Shown here: positions 32,734-42,774 of the stretch, in pieces
How the letters are laid out: every line of letters begins with the position of its first letter
Position numbering within the stretch: position 1 is the first letter of the stretch
Source of the DNA: Enterobacillus tribolii
GTDB taxonomy: Bacteria; Pseudomonadota; Gammaproteobacteria; Enterobacterales; Enterobacteriaceae
Length of the DNA stretch: 64,000 nt
Reading direction: 5' to 3'
Assembly (NCBI RefSeq): GCF_003363015.1
Contig: NZ_QRAP01000004.1
Location: 124,001 to 188,000, forward strand
Position numbers and translations under genes: made by a program
The notes under the pieces: model-generated
The model's database searches: none
The model's input: only the letters and a program-made list of their open reading frames with translations
What the model was told of the DNA's origin: nothing

Positions 32734-32845
32734 TTTGCTTACTCCTTGGTTTGAAGAAGAACTTTAGGGAAACGGGACCCAAAAGACCGGAGAGATAGCA
32801 TCCGGTGAGAGGGATAACGTGTCAGGTTGCGGGGTATTATATGCC

Positions 32846-32861
32846 AGCCAATCGTTTGCTT
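32846..32861. promoter_or_regulatory. PurR operator of purC
   Basis: Minus-strand AAGCAAACGATTGGCT matches the PurR consensus ANGCAANCGNTTNCNT at all specified positions but one. It lies upstream of purC, which is a PurR target in E. coli. Confidence 0.8.
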
Positions 32862-32963
32862 TCATCAAAAATTAGTGAAAAAAGAAGATATCGGGTGAAA
32901 TCACCGGGTTCTGATCCTCAGGAGGATATGCCGTGCTCCGGCGAAAGAAGGAAGGATTGGCGC

Positions 32964-32991
32964 TAAAAAAGAAGGGGCTGTTCGCCCCTTC
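32964..32991 (-). terminator. Rho-independent terminator of bamC
   Basis: An 8-bp stem (32971-32978 with 32984-32991) followed on the minus strand by six T. It lies 21 nt past the bamC stop codon. Confidence 0.9.
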
Positions 32992-33012
32992 TCCTGATGC
33001 AGATGTTAATGC

Positions 33013-34062
33013 TTATTTGCTGCTGATGCGGTTGAACGCGGACTGGAATACGGAAACCAGTGCGTCGTTCTTCGCCTGGGTCAGCGGCTGACCTTTGCTG
33101 TCGATGAATTGCAGGCTGGTGCGGTTGTCCAGGTCGCCGACCTGAATCTTGTAGTCCCCGTCTTTAATGTCGGGATCTTTCACGCCCAGCGCATCCCAGC
33201 CGCTGCTGCTCAGCGAACGGTATTTGACTTCAACAGTCCCCTGCGGACGGCTGCGATCGCCGACTTTCATCCCCACGCGCTCAAGCACGTTCGGCAGACG
33301 ATCCCAGACCACGGTGTAAGGCCCGCGCACCACCAGCAACGGCAGGCCGGTGTCATCCGCCCCGCTCTGCACGTCCATCATACCGGCCATACGGCTGGCG
33401 CGGGCGGCTTCGCTGTCGGCCTGAGCTTTATCCAGGCTGGAGGCAATGCTGTTCATCATGGAAACCGTGTAGCGCTGAACCTGAGAAGACTCGGCAACCG
33501 GCGAGTCGCCCTGCTGCAAGCCCAGAGACTTCACGGTCAGCACCGACTGATACCCCTGCGACTGAACGCCGATCTGATAACGACCTTTATACTGCACGTC
33601 TTCATCCAGGCGCTCGAAGCTGATCCAATCCGTCGTCAGCGACTGATGCGCATCATCGCGGCTCGCAATGGTGTAGCCCTTCTGCTGAACGATGCCGGCA
33701 ACGCGCGCCCACAGGCCGCTGTTAGCCGGGTTGTTCTCTACCAGCAGCGTCGCGGTGTCGCCGACGAACTGGCCGCGGGAACCGTTAAGCAGCGCCAGCG
33801 GCTGTGACGGCGGACGAATGTCCAGCGCTTTGCCCACCAGGCCCTTATCAGCGTCCAAACGGATGTCGTAAGTACCGTTCTGCACCGGCAAAATCATGCC
33901 GGAAGGCGACTGCAACCCGGCAAGCGCCGGTGATTCCAGATAGGACTCATCGCCGCTGACCTGACGTTTATAACGCTGATCGCTGGAACACGCCGCCAGC
34001 AGCATCACCAAAGAAACACCGACGATTTTGACCACCGCCGACTTTTGAACTGAATAAGCCAT
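33013..34062 (-). CDS. bamC: Outer membrane assembly lipoprotein BamC
   Basis: Lipoprotein component of the BAM complex that inserts beta-barrel proteins in the outer membrane. The 349-residue protein has a type II signal peptide with lipobox LLAAC (Cys at about residue 25), an extended N-terminal region that in E. coli binds BamD, and two helix-grip domains. It lies 16 nt after dapA on the same strand and ends in an intrinsic terminator, so dapA-bamC is one operon, as in E. coli. Confidence 0.96.
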   Translation of the reverse strand: MAYSVQKSAVVKIVGVSLVMLLAACSSDQRYKRQVSGDESYLESPALAGLQSPSGMILPVQNGTYDIRLDADKGLVGKALDIRPPSQPLALLNGSRGQFVGDTATLLVENNPANSGLWARVAGIVQQKGYTIASRDDAHQSLTTDWISFERLDEDVQYKGRYQIGVQSQGYQSVLTVKSLGLQQGDSPVAESSQVQRYTVSMMNSIASSLDKAQADSEAARASRMAGMMDVQSGADDTGLPLLVVRGPYTVVWDRLPNVLERVGMKVGDRSRPQGTVEVKYRSLSSSGWDALGVKDPDIKDGDYKIQVGDLDNRTSLQFIDSKGQPLTQAKNDALVSVFQSAFNRISSK

Positions 34063-34078
34063 TAATACTCCCTAAAAA

Positions 34079-34960
34079 TTACAACAGACCGGCGAGCTTC
34101 AGCGCGCGCTCAACGGCCGGACGTGCGGACTCGCTCAGCGGCGTCATCGGCAGACGCATGGTGTCAGTTGCGATCAGACCCAATACTTTACAGGCCCATT
34201 TCACCGGTATCGGGTTTGATTCAATAAACAACGCCTGATGCAGCGGCATCAGACGCTGATGCGCAGCCTGCGCTTCGGCAAATTTGCCGGCAAGCGCCAG
34301 AGCGCACACTTCCGCCACTTCACGGGCGGCGACGTTGGCCGTCACGGAGATTACGCCGCGTCCGCCCAGACGGATAAAGTCTGCGACGTTGGCGTCTTCG
34401 CCGGTCAGCACCGTGAACTTATCGTCATTCACCAGCGCTTGGATCTGACTGACGCGACTTAAGTTCCCCGTCGCCTCTTTAATTGCGACAATATTTTTCA
34501 CTTTCGCCAGACGCGCCACAGTTTCCGGCAGCATGTCACAGCCGGTGCGCGCGGGAACGTTATACAGAATCTGGGGTAAATCGGTGTTTTCCGCAATAGT
34601 CCTGAAATGCTGGAACAGACCTTCCTGCGTCGGCTTATTATAATAAGGCGTCACCGTCAGGCAGCCCGCCACGCCGCGGTCGTTAAACTGCCTGGTCAGC
34701 GAGATCGCTTCCGCAGTGGCGTTCGCGCCGGTGCCGGCAATAACCGGAATACGTCCGTCCGCGAGTTCCAGGGTTTGCAGCACCACGCCGACATGGTCTT
34801 CGTGGGTCAGCGTCGCGGACTCGCCCGTCGTGCCCACGGAAACGATCGCAGACGTTCCGCTGGCAACATGATAATCAATTAATTTTTTCAGTCCCGCACG
34901 ATCGACCTGACCTTTGTCATCCATCGGCGTAACCAGCGCAACAATACTTCCCGTAAACAT
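34079..34960 (-). CDS. dapA: 4-hydroxy-tetrahydrodipicolinate synthase DapA
   Basis: First committed enzyme of the DAP/lysine pathway; it condenses pyruvate with aspartate semialdehyde. The 293-residue TIM-barrel protein shows the Schiff-base Lys in IVAIKEATG, the catalytic Tyr in LYNVPARTG and the Thr pair in GTTGES. It is divergent from gcvR, as in E. coli. Together with dapE it places two lysine-pathway genes in the window. Confidence 0.97.
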   Translation of the reverse strand: MFTGSIVALVTPMDDKGQVDRAGLKKLIDYHVASGTSAIVSVGTTGESATLTHEDHVGVVLQTLELADGRIPVIAGTGANATAEAISLTRQFNDRGVAGCLTVTPYYNKPTQEGLFQHFRTIAENTDLPQILYNVPARTGCDMLPETVARLAKVKNIVAIKEATGNLSRVSQIQALVNDDKFTVLTGEDANVADFIRLGGRGVISVTANVAAREVAEVCALALAGKFAEAQAAHQRLMPLHQALFIESNPIPVKWACKVLGLIATDTMRLPMTPLSESARPAVERALKLAGLL

Positions 34961-35104
34961 TGACCGTCCCCTCTAAACACAGGTTCCTCATGGTACTTTT
35001 GAAACCGATCGCAAAGCAAGCCCACATCTCTGCGGTAAGCGCTTGTCCGCTGGTTTTTTTTATGGTTACCTTGAGATACCTTCACCAAAGACAGGAAAAC
35101 CCCT

Positions 35105-35662
35105 TTGTCACAGCCAAACCGGCATTATCTCGTCATTACCGCCCTCGGCAGGGACCGCCCCGGGATCGTCAATACTATTACCCGCCACGTCAGCAGCTGC
35201 GGGTGTAACATTGAAGACAGCCGGCTGGCCATGTTGGGGGAGGAGTTTACGTTCATCATGTTGCTTTCCGGTAGCTGGAACGCGATCACCCAGATTGAGT
35301 CCACCCTGCCGCTGAAAGGGGTTGAGCTTGATCTGCTGATTGTGATGAAGCGAACGACATGGCATGAACGCCCGACGATGCCGGCCAGCGTATGGGTACA
35401 GGTTGAAGTCAAGGATTCACCTCATATTATCGAACGTTTTACCGATCTGTTTGACACACATGAGATGAACATCGCGGAACTGGTTTCCAGAACGCAGCCG
35501 GGGGGTGACGATGTCGAACCCCGGCTTTATATTCAGATAACAGCGCACTGCCCTGCCGATCAAAACGCGTCAAAAATTGAGCAGGCGTTTAATCAGCTGT
35601 GTACAGAACTGAATGCACAAGGCAGTATTAGCGTCGTAAATTATCCTCAGCATGACGATTAA
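35105..35662 (+). CDS. gcvR: Glycine cleavage system transcriptional repressor GcvR
   Basis: A 185-residue regulator with two ACT domains (about 8-85 and 95-175). In E. coli GcvR binds GcvA in the absence of glycine and blocks activation of the gcvTHP operon. The start used is TTG at 35105, about 10 nt after ACAGGA, because it gives the family N-terminus (HYLVITALGRDRPGIV). It is followed 14 nt later by bcp, probably co-transcribed. Confidence 0.94.
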   Translation: MSQPNRHYLVITALGRDRPGIVNTITRHVSSCGCNIEDSRLAMLGEEFTFIMLLSGSWNAITQIESTLPLKGVELDLLIVMKRTTWHERPTMPASVWVQVEVKDSPHIIERFTDLFDTHEMNIAELVSRTQPGGDDVEPRLYIQITAHCPADQNASKIEQAFNQLCTELNAQGSISVVNYPQHDD

Positions 35663-35676
35663 GATGGAGAGTCGTA

Positions 35677-36147
35677 ATGAGCCCATTGAAAGCCGGTAGC
35701 CCCGCACCTAAGTTTACTCTGTTAGATCAAGATGGTGAGCAGATCAGCTTAACCGACTTCAGCGGCCAAAAAGTTTTGGTCTACTTTTATCCTAAGGCGA
35801 TGACGCCGGGTTGCACCGTTCAGGCCTGCGGCCTGCGCGACAACATGGACGACCTGAAGAAATACGGCGTTGAAGTCCTTGGCGTCAGCACCGACAAGCC
35901 GGAGAAGCTTTCCCGTTTCGTCGAAAAAGAGCTGTTGAATTTCACCCTGCTGTCCGACGAAGACCACCAGGTTGCCGAGCAGTTCGGCGTTTGGGGAGAG
36001 AAAACCTTCATGGGGAAAACGTATGACGGCATTCACCGCATCAGTTTTCTGATTGACGAAAACGGCAACGTTGAGCACGTTTTCGATGATTTCAAAACCA
36101 GCGATCACCACAATATCGTGCTTAATTATCTGCAATCGCACGCCTGA
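35677..36147 (+). CDS. bcp: Thioredoxin-dependent thiol peroxidase Bcp
   Basis: Atypical 2-Cys peroxiredoxin (PrxQ type) that reduces hydroperoxides with electrons from thioredoxin. The 156-residue protein has the active-site motif MTPGCTVQACGLRD: peroxidatic Cys46 and resolving Cys51, five residues apart as usual in this group. It is preceded by GGAGA and followed by a strong terminator. Confidence 0.96.
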   Translation: MSPLKAGSPAPKFTLLDQDGEQISLTDFSGQKVLVYFYPKAMTPGCTVQACGLRDNMDDLKKYGVEVLGVSTDKPEKLSRFVEKELLNFTLLSDEDHQVAEQFGVWGEKTFMGKTYDGIHRISFLIDENGNVEHVFDDFKTSDHHNIVLNYLQSHA

Positions 36148-36161
36148 TTGGCCGATTAATA

Positions 36162-36199
36162 TGACGCCCCGCCGGTGAATGCCCGCGGGGCGTTTTTTT
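36162..36199 (+). terminator. Rho-independent terminator of bcp
   Basis: A 9-bp GC stem (36164-36172 with 36184-36192) followed by a run of seven T. It sits between the converging bcp and perM genes. Confidence 0.9.
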
Positions 36200-36203
36200 A
36201 TCT

Positions 36204-37268
36204 TCAGTCCGCCTCGGAGATAAACTCATCCGGCCAGGCGTGAATCACCGCCTTCACCAGCGTTGCCAGCGGAATGGCGAAAAACACGCCCCAGAAGCCC
36301 CACATCCCGCCGAAGATAATCACCGAAAGAATAATGACCAGCGGATGCAGGTTCACCGCCTCGGAGAACAGCAACGGCACCAGCAGGTTGCCGTCCAGCC
36401 CCTGAACCACCAGGTAAGCAATGAACAGGGTCCAGAAGTCTGCGCCCATTCCCCACTGAAACAGCGCTACGATCACCACCGGGATGGTCACCAGCACCGC
36501 GCCGATGTAAGGGATTAACACGGAAATCCCGACCAGCACCGCCAGCAACAGCGAATAGTGCATGCCGACCACCAGGAACACGAGGTAGGTCGCCACGCCC
36601 ACCACCACCATCTCCAGCACTTTGCCGCGGATATAGTTGCTGATCTGCTGATTCATCTCTTTCCACACCTGTCCCGCCAGGCCGCGGTTGCGCGGCAGAA
36701 CGCGGCGCACGGCGTTGATCATCTGCTCTTTATCCTTAAGCAGGAAAAACACCATCAACGGCACCAGAATCAGATAAATCGCCAGTTGCAGCAGACCGAC
36801 CAACGAAGCCAGCGAAAGCTTTACGAACGAATCGCCCATCATCGCCAGGCGCGAACGCAGGTTTTCCGCCATCATGTCGACAATGCCGGCGTCCACCAGC
36901 GCCGGAAAACGGTTTGGCAACGTCGCGGCAAACGCATAAAAGCGATTAAGCATTTTGGGCGTGTCAGCCATCAGGTTCAGCCCCTGTTGCCACACGGTCG
37001 GCGCCACCACGAAAGCGGCCAGCAATGAAATTCCCGCAAACAGAATCAATACCACGCTCGCCGACCAAACGCGGGAACACCCAATCTGCTGGAGCTTATG
37101 CGTCGGCCACTCCAGCAGATAAGCCAGGACTATCGCCACCAGCAGCGGGGCCAGAATCCCGCTGAAAAAATAAATAATGCAGAAACCCACCAGCAGTATC
37201 ATCAGCAGCGCGATCGCCTGAGGATCGGTAAACCTGCGCCGGTACCACTGCATTAACATGTCGAGCAT
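36204..37268 (-). CDS. perM: AI-2E family membrane protein PerM
   Basis: A 354-residue polytopic membrane protein of the AI-2E/PerM transporter family with about eight hydrophobic helices. The typical family pattern is visible: paired helices at the N-terminus, a long amphipathic middle (about 70-150), then four helices ending in FWGVFFAIPLATLVKAVI. E. coli PerM is a putative permease; the substrate is unknown. It is divergent from bepA. Confidence 0.93.
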   Translation of the reverse strand: MLDMLMQWYRRRFTDPQAIALLMILLVGFCIIYFFSGILAPLLVAIVLAYLLEWPTHKLQQIGCSRVWSASVVLILFAGISLLAAFVVAPTVWQQGLNLMADTPKMLNRFYAFAATLPNRFPALVDAGIVDMMAENLRSRLAMMGDSFVKLSLASLVGLLQLAIYLILVPLMVFFLLKDKEQMINAVRRVLPRNRGLAGQVWKEMNQQISNYIRGKVLEMVVVGVATYLVFLVVGMHYSLLLAVLVGISVLIPYIGAVLVTIPVVIVALFQWGMGADFWTLFIAYLVVQGLDGNLLVPLLFSEAVNLHPLVIILSVIIFGGMWGFWGVFFAIPLATLVKAVIHAWPDEFISEAD

Positions 37269-37543
37269 GAGAACTCCTTAAAAGCATCCTGAAATTGCTA
37301 CAATGCTCCTGAGCAAAAACGGCAAAGAATAAATATCTTCCACCCCAGACAATGTTTGGTATCCGCCTGAGGAAAGTGGCAAAATGCCCGTTGCCGGGGC
37401 CTTCGTGCAAAAGTTCGCCCCGTTTGCGGCAAGGCCGCATGTGATTTATGTGATGAGTGTAATAGAGAGCGGCGCCGGGAAGAAGAACTCTCGTCGCGGA
37501 ATGTCGTCAAATAGCTATCTCTTAAGTAATGGAACCCGACAAT

Positions 37544-39022
37544 ATGGCTGCTCGGTTTAACAAAACCCTCGTTGCGACGTTACTCGCCAGCTTACTGCTT
37601 TCCGGCCCGATGGTTTCCGTGGCCGACCCCGGCGACGATACGTTGCCCGATATCGGCACGACGGCGGGCAACACGCTCAGCATCAATCAGGAACTGGCGA
37701 TGGGCGACTTTTACGTCCGCCAACTGCGCGCCAGCACGCCGCTGATCTATGATCCGCTGCTGAGCGAGTACGTCAACAAGCTCGGCATGCGCCTGGTCGC
37801 CAATGCGCACTCCGTGCGCACGCCGTTCCACTTCTATCTGGTCCGTAACGACGACATCAACGCCTTCGCCTTCTTCGGCGGCAACGTGGTACTGCACTCG
37901 GCGCTGTTCCGCTACAGCGACAGCGAGAGCGAACTGGCTTCGGTCATGGCGCACGAAATCTCCCACGTGACCCAGCGCCACCTGGCGCGCGCCATGGAAG
38001 AACAACAGCGCAATGCCCCGCTGACCTGGGTGGGCGCGCTGGGTTCCATTCTGCTGGCAATGGCCAGCCCGCAGGCGGGAATGGCCGCGCTCAGCGGCAC
38101 GCTGGCCGGTTCCCAGCAGGGAATGATCAGCTTTACCCAGTCCAACGAACAGGAAGCCGACCGCATCGGCATTCAGGTCTTGCAGCGCGCTGGTTTTGAT
38201 CCGCAGGCCATGCCGGCCTTCATGGGGAAACTGGCCGACATGTCGCGCTACTCCTCCAAGCCGCCGGAAATCCTGCTGACGCACCCCCTGCCCGACAGCC
38301 GTATGGCCGACATCCGCAACCGCGCCAACCAGATGCGCCCTCACCCGGTACAGTCTTCTGAAGACTTTATGCTGGCGAAGGTGCGTATTCTCGGCATGTA
38401 CAGCGGCCAGAACGGCGACAGCGCCGGCCTGGTTGAAGATCTGCTGAAGAGCATGGAGCAGGGCAACGTCCGTGAACAGCAGGCGGCGAGCTATGGCCGC
38501 GCCATTCAGTACAGCCAGGCGAAAAATTACGATGGCGCGCGCAAAGCCCTGCAGCCGCTGCTTGACGCCGCGCCGAACAACATCTGGTTTCTGGATTTGA
38601 TGACCGACATCGATCTGGAGCAAAAACGCGCGCCCCAGGCTATCAAGCGCCTGGAAGACGCCATGGCGAAAAACCGCAGCGAACCGGTTATTCAGATCAA
38701 CCTGGCGAACGCTTACGTTGAAGGAGGCCAGCCGGCCAAAGCCAGCCAGTTACTTTACCGCTATACCTACGCGCATCCTGACGATCCCAACGGCTGGGAT
38801 TTGCTGGCGCAGGCCTGCTCGGCGCAGGGGCTGCGCGATGAAGAACTCAGCGCCCGCGCCGAAAGCCTGGCGCTCGCCGGGCAGCTTGATCAGTCCATCC
38901 GCCTGCTGAGCAACGCCAGCTCGCTGGTGGCGGTCGGCAGCCTGAAACAGGCGCGCTATGATGCCCGTATCGACCAGTTGCGTCAGCTGCAGGAACGCTT
39001 CAAACAATACCAACGCAAATAA
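37544..39022 (+). CDS. bepA: Periplasmic metalloprotease/chaperone BepA
   Basis: Periplasmic M48-family protease that helps LptD mature and degrades stalled outer-membrane proteins at the BAM complex. The 492-residue product has a Sec signal peptide, the zinc motif HEISH in [13 protein letters not shown], a downstream Glu ligand in NEQEADRIG, and C-terminal TPR repeats (about 310-480). The ATG at 37544 gives a signal peptide that aligns with E. coli BepA; an in-frame ATG at 37529 adds five residues. It is followed by arsC 17 nt downstream. Confidence 0.95.
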   Translation: MAARFNKTLVATLLASLLLSGPMVSVADPGDDTLPDIGTTAGNTLSINQELAMGDFYVRQLRASTPLIYDPLLSEYVNKLGMRLVANAHSVRTPFHFYLVRNDDINAFAFFGGNVVLHSALFRYSDSESELASVMAHEISHVTQRHLARAMEEQQRNAPLTWVGALGSILLAMASPQAGMAALSGTLAGSQQGMISFTQSNEQEADRIGIQVLQRAGFDPQAMPAFMGKLADMSRYSSKPPEILLTHPLPDSRMADIRNRANQMRPHPVQSSEDFMLAKVRILGMYSGQNGDSAGLVEDLLKSMEQGNVREQQAASYGRAIQYSQAKNYDGARKALQPLLDAAPNNIWFLDLMTDIDLEQKRAPQAIKRLEDAMAKNRSEPVIQINLANAYVEGGQPAKASQLLYRYTYAHPDDPNGWDLLAQACSAQGLRDEELSARAESLALAGQLDQSIRLLSNASSLVAVGSLKQARYDARIDQLRQLQERFKQYQRK

Positions 39023-39039
39023 TGCACAGAGGAGACGTC

Positions 39040-39396
39040 ATGACGGCGAACGTAACCATCTATCACAATCCGCGCTGCTCCAAGAGCCGGGAAACCCTGG
39101 CTTTGCTGCAAGAGCACGGCGTTGAGCCGGACGTGGTTCTGTATCTCGAAACGCCGCCGGACGCGGCAACGCTAAAAACGCTGCTCAAAGAATTGGGCTT
39201 CAGCTCCGCCCGTCAGCTGATGCGTCATAAAGAAGAGTTGTATAAAACACTGAACCTTGCCGATGAATCCCTGACGGAAGATCAACTGATTGCCGCAATG
39301 ACGGAAAACCCGAAGCTGATTGAACGCCCGATTGTGGTCAAGGGCAACAAGGCGCGCCTCGGCCGCCCGCCTGAACAGGTGTTGGAAATTCTGTAA
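39040..39396 (+). CDS. arsC: Glutathione/glutaredoxin-type arsenate reductase ArsC (YfgD)
   Basis: A 118-residue thioredoxin-fold reductase. The catalytic Cys13 sits in YHNPRCSKSRETL and the Arg of the RP loop in LIERPIVVKG. The ATG at 39040 follows GAGGAG. E. coli calls this chromosomal gene yfgD; it has the arsenate reductase motif, but no arsB or arsR is near, so a role in arsenic resistance is unproven. In E. coli hda follows directly; here about 5.7 kb of other DNA intervenes. Confidence 0.93.
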   Translation: MTANVTIYHNPRCSKSRETLALLQEHGVEPDVVLYLETPPDAATLKTLLKELGFSSARQLMRHKEELYKTLNLADESLTEDQLIAAMTENPKLIERPIVVKGNKARLGRPPEQVLEIL

Positions 39397-39402
39397 TCGA
39401 TT

Positions 39403-39433
39403 AAAACGCCTCCGCCTTTCCGGAGGCTTTTTT
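39403..39433 (+). terminator. Rho-independent terminator of arsC
   Basis: A 7-bp stem GCCTCCG / CGGAGGC (39408-39427) followed by seven T. It separates the core bepA-arsC operon from the accessory region. Confidence 0.93.
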
Positions 39434-39446
39434 TCAGGGAAGAACT

Positions 39447-39671
39447 ATGCGGGAAAAAGCGCTGGCCAGCCTTAACGGGATCGATGAAAGCCGGGGAGCC
39501 GCGTTTGTTTTTTCACTGATCGTCGCGTTATTGCCCGGTATTATCTATCCCGTCGTGGCAGTTTACGATCTCTCAATTCAGCGACAGGGCGGAGTACCCG
39601 GGAGTGATAAACGTGATAGCGCACGCTCTTTACTCAAGCTGAAAATAAAGCGGGTTGAGAAGTACTTTTAG
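39447..39671 (+). CDS. Hypothetical small membrane protein
   Basis: A 74-residue open frame with one hydrophobic helix (about 18-40) and a basic C-terminal tail (KLKIKRVEKY). AGGGA lies 8 nt before the ATG, and the first half uses codons like core genes. No family recognised. It starts 13 nt past the arsC terminator, at the left edge of the accessory insertion; it could be a real short protein or a remnant. Confidence 0.4.
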   Translation: MREKALASLNGIDESRGAAFVFSLIVALLPGIIYPVVAVYDLSIQRQGGVPGSDKRDSARSLLKLKIKRVEKYF

Positions 39672-40076
39672 TAGAAATACGAGGAAATAATTTCAATATA
39701 AATATATTCCCCTGCATATATTGCAAACGACAACGAATTATAAAGCCAACTGACGCCACATCATCAGCTAAATGTACCTTCACCGTTATAACATTAAATT
39801 TTACCCCTCACCTTTACTGAAGAAAAAACCGCCACATTCATGTCTTAAAATAAAAGCACGGATTAATAATATGCACATGCCGGAAATATTATCTTCTTAT
39901 CTATATATGCAAGATTACTCATGGCAGCGAAATCTATGAATTCATTGCTTCCCCCCTCATCAGGAGTTAAGCAGATGATAAAGTTGCACCACCACGCTTC
40001 TATAGACAATTAATCTTCTTTTACTATTTGTCGTATAAGTTATGGATTCTTCTGTGATAAACTGCCTGAAATCCAG
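39672..40076. other. AT-rich gene-free region
   Basis: About 400 nt of AT-rich sequence with no credible ORF, RNA gene or repeat. It could hold the promoter of the small gene that follows. Confidence 0.4.
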
Positions 40077-40094
40077 GTGCTCAAGAATCCAACA

Positions 40095-40427
40095 ATGCCC
40101 GTACGCAAAAAGCTGATCATGTACATGTTGAATACTGAGGTAGACTACAACAACAATGTAGTGCTACAGCCTGACAGGGCGCTTACGCCCTACGCCTACG
40201 GGCTCCTGCTTTCAAAACTATACGACAATAATCTTCCCGCTCTGAACTATGACCTGGAATCACTGGCGTTCGAATCTAAAATCGTATTGTTTGATCCTAT
40301 CTATTCAAAATATGATGAACACGTTCGGTACCTGAAGTTTAAAAGCACCAGGTTAGGCTACGTACTCCATCGTTTGAATAAGAGGAATATGCAGCGGGAA
40401 TATGTGCGCTTGTGCAGCAAAGCGTGA
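40095..40427 (+). CDS. Hypothetical small protein, possibly a lone winged-helix domain
   Basis: A 110-residue frame starting at ATG 40095 (an in-frame GTG lies 18 nt upstream). The pattern MYMLNTEVDYNNNVVLQ followed by LTPYAYGLLLSKL recalls the start of ToxR/OmpR-type winged helices (strand, strand, then a helix after LT), but the recognition helix region (about 60-100) is not convincing. It has no membrane segment or receiver domain, and no good ribosome binding site. I do not recognise a named family. Confidence 0.5.
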   Translation: MPVRKKLIMYMLNTEVDYNNNVVLQPDRALTPYAYGLLLSKLYDNNLPALNYDLESLAFESKIVLFDPIYSKYDEHVRYLKFKSTRLGYVLHRLNKRNMQREYVRLCSKA

Positions 40428-40567
40428 AGAATTAAACATCGCCTTTACCTTAGCGCATACGGTTAAATAGTTCGAATAACAATTAATCACCCTGATTAAC
40501 TAACAGGCTCAAAATAAGAGAGCCTGTACGCACAATAAATATAAAAATATCGCCCGAATTTTAGCGA

Positions 40568-41035
40568 TCAAAAGCGATACTTAGCCTCTTCCTCCGTAGG
40601 CCAAAACAAAGCCCCCTGCCCCCACAATGATTTATCATCGTTTTGTAATTGCCAGATAACTCCGTTATAGATCCTGAAAGACTCTCCCCGGCTGGTAATA
40701 CGTATACCGGAATAACCATGAACAATGCCTTTGGTTGCCAGAGTATCCAACATCCTCTGGCGCTCCTGCTGCTCTGTATTGGCTGCACTTAACCGGGAAG
40801 GAAGGCCCATCATCTCTTCTCTTGAGTACTTAAAACACGCCAGCGCACACTGGTTTGCATAAATAAAATGGGGATCAGGCCCCACGCCATGCGCCAATAT
40901 GGCATAGGGCGCTTCCTGGTGTAGCCACCAGGCCCGCCCGGTAATTGATTTGGGGCTGGGTAAAGGCTCTCCGCTCAATTGGTGATAGCAAAGGTCGATA
41001 TGCTCAATAAGCGCTTTATCCGGAAAATGCTTCAC
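40568..41035 (-). CDS. MEKHLA (PAS-like) domain protein
   Basis: A 155-residue protein consisting of a MEKHLA domain, a PAS-related ligand-binding or sensory module. Family hallmarks are visible: PYAILAHG, the PDPHFIYANQCAL segment, LPSRLSA, GYSGIRITSRGESFRI and the GQGALF ending. The start is GTG, five nt after a perfect AGGAGG. That Shine-Dalgarno lies at the end of the upstream thiamine-diphosphate enzyme gene, 8 nt away, so the two are co-translated. No output domain is attached, so the protein may sense a small molecule or act as a binding partner of its neighbour. Confidence 0.8.
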   Translation of the reverse strand: MKHFPDKALIEHIDLCYHQLSGEPLPSPKSITGRAWWLHQEAPYAILAHGVGPDPHFIYANQCALACFKYSREEMMGLPSRLSAANTEQQERQRMLDTLATKGIVHGYSGIRITSRGESFRIYNGVIWQLQNDDKSLWGQGALFWPTEEEAKYRF

Positions 41036-41043
41036 GTCGCCTC

Positions 41044-42774
41044 CTAAAGATTTCTCACCCGGGGATTGCGTCCCAGCAGTTGCTGAGCGTCCATGGGAAC
41101 ATCAATCAACAATGATTTCACCGGTGAGCCCGCCGTCCGCGCCAGCAGAACATCGAGATTGCTCAGATCGGGAGAAAGCCGTTCCGCCTCCCAGCCACAG
41201 GCGCGTGCTATCGCGCAGTAATCAAGTGGCTTGAGGTAAGAATGGTAATTTTTCTCTTCAACATCCGGCAGGATAATGGGCAACCCCTGGCTGACAATGG
41301 AAAAACTGGCGTTGTTGAGCAAGAAAATCACCAATCCCAGTTCACTCACTTCGCCCAATCCCCCGGAAAATAGCCTGAAGCAGCCATCTCCGGTAAAAAG
41401 GAATACGGGCCGGGACGGAGACGACAGCTTTGCACCAACAGCGGCGCCAAAGGCGCCACCCATGGCCGACCCCCGGTAGAGGGAGTAGAAGTGGATATTA
41501 TCGTTCGGCCGTTGAGTGACATATTGCCGGTCTTTATATGACAAGCAGACATCATCAAATCCTATTGAGTTGGCAGGCCACCAATGGTCGAGCCGTTGAT
41601 AGAGTTCACTCATATCAACAAAGCCATCACGGGGAGCGGGATATTGACGATGATTAAGATTACCCGGCGCCGGGCAGGAAGGGATATTGCCAAATGGCTG
41701 CTGCCCGGCAGCCGCAAGCAGATTTCGTAACAGCCGGTCGAGCGGGCAGAAAACGTGACGATATGACGCCTGAGCCATATGGGCAAAGCTATTACCTATC
41801 TGACCGTATCCTCCGGGGTAGTTGCTAACGAAAAACGTTTTCGCCGCGGAAAATTTGTGCAGATTGACCGTGTACTCATCCGGGCAGGCACCTAAAACGA
41901 GCAACACATCGTCTTTGCCAAGGGATTGATAGAGCGACAAGGCTTCATCATTTCCGCCAAACGAGATGTAGCCGAAACCATAGGGATTCCCCCGGCTGAT
42001 GGCGTTCGCGCCGTTGATGCTCCAAACGGCGGCACAGCGTAACGTCTGGCAAAAAAGCGTTGTCAGCTCCGCCGCGTCAGGGTAGTGCATCATCTCTTCC
42101 CCCACCAACAAGACCAGGCGGCGGCCGTCAACGTCACGGCGAAACTCGTCATAAAAGTCAGCGGGAAAGTCTGCCGGTGCAGGCACGGCCGGCGCTGCGG
42201 CTACTTGCGCAGTTACGGCAACCGGATGGTTCAGGGCGCTATGGAGCAAAACCAACACGACCGGTTTGGCATTAACGAGCTGGGAATGTGCGGCCAGTAA
42301 TTTTTCAGCGATCGTTTCCGCAGAGTCGAGCACAAAAACGGAATCAGGCAGCTCGCTACGCAGTTGCACGACAACGTTGTTGCCAGCCTCCGAGGTATCC
42401 TGCAACGGCGCATACCCTCTCGCCTCCTCGCCGGAGAGAGGAATGATGTATACCGCCGGTATATCATGCAGTTTCGCATCACTCAGGCCACAGCTCAGCA
42501 ATTTGCTGGCTGCGCCGGTGGTCGCTACCGCCGCCGCAATGTTACCGCTGCTCAGGTAATATCCCAGAGGGATAAAGCCCGCGCTGTATTCGCCGATAGA
42601 AAAAAAACACGGCTCTTCAGCAGAAAAGTCGACCAACGGATTAAGAGATTTAAGAAAATGAATTACCCCTCCCCCCGTAACGCCCGCATAACGAGTAATT
42701 CCCCAGTCGAAAAGCGTATTATGCAGAAGTTGATAACCTGTAAGCTCAGTTTCTTCCACCACGTTATCGCTCAT
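41044..42774 (-). CDS. Thiamine-diphosphate-dependent decarboxylase/carboligase-like enzyme
   Basis: A 576-residue member of the pyruvate decarboxylase / acetolactate synthase superfamily. The N-terminal Pyr domain has the catalytic Glu62 in the context SIGEYSAG. The C-terminal PP domain holds the thiamine-diphosphate motif TGDGCFRLFSGGLGEV, then about 10 residues later FLLNNASF. The middle domain (about 190-360) resembles the family's DHS-like domain. The ATG at 42774 follows GAGG; 27 extra codons upstream lack support. Substrate unknown: indolepyruvate, benzoylformate or a carboligation reaction are all possible. It pairs with the MEKHLA gene downstream. Confidence 0.82.
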   Translation of the reverse strand: MSDNVVEETELTGYQLLHNTLFDWGITRYAGVTGGGVIHFLKSLNPLVDFSAEEPCFFSIGEYSAGFIPLGYYLSSGNIAAAVATTGAASKLLSCGLSDAKLHDIPAVYIIPLSGEEARGYAPLQDTSEAGNNVVVQLRSELPDSVFVLDSAETIAEKLLAAHSQLVNAKPVVLVLLHSALNHPVAVTAQVAAAPAVPAPADFPADFYDEFRRDVDGRRLVLLVGEEMMHYPDAAELTTLFCQTLRCAAVWSINGANAISRGNPYGFGYISFGGNDEALSLYQSLGKDDVLLVLGACPDEYTVNLHKFSAAKTFFVSNYPGGYGQIGNSFAHMAQASYRHVFCPLDRLLRNLLAAAGQQPFGNIPSCPAPGNLNHRQYPAPRDGFVDMSELYQRLDHWWPANSIGFDDVCLSYKDRQYVTQRPNDNIHFYSLYRGSAMGGAFGAAVGAKLSSPSRPVFLFTGDGCFRLFSGGLGEVSELGLVIFLLNNASFSIVSQGLPIILPDVEEKNYHSYLKPLDYCAIARACGWEAERLSPDLSNLDVLLARTAGSPVKSLLIDVPMDAQQLLGRNPRVRNL

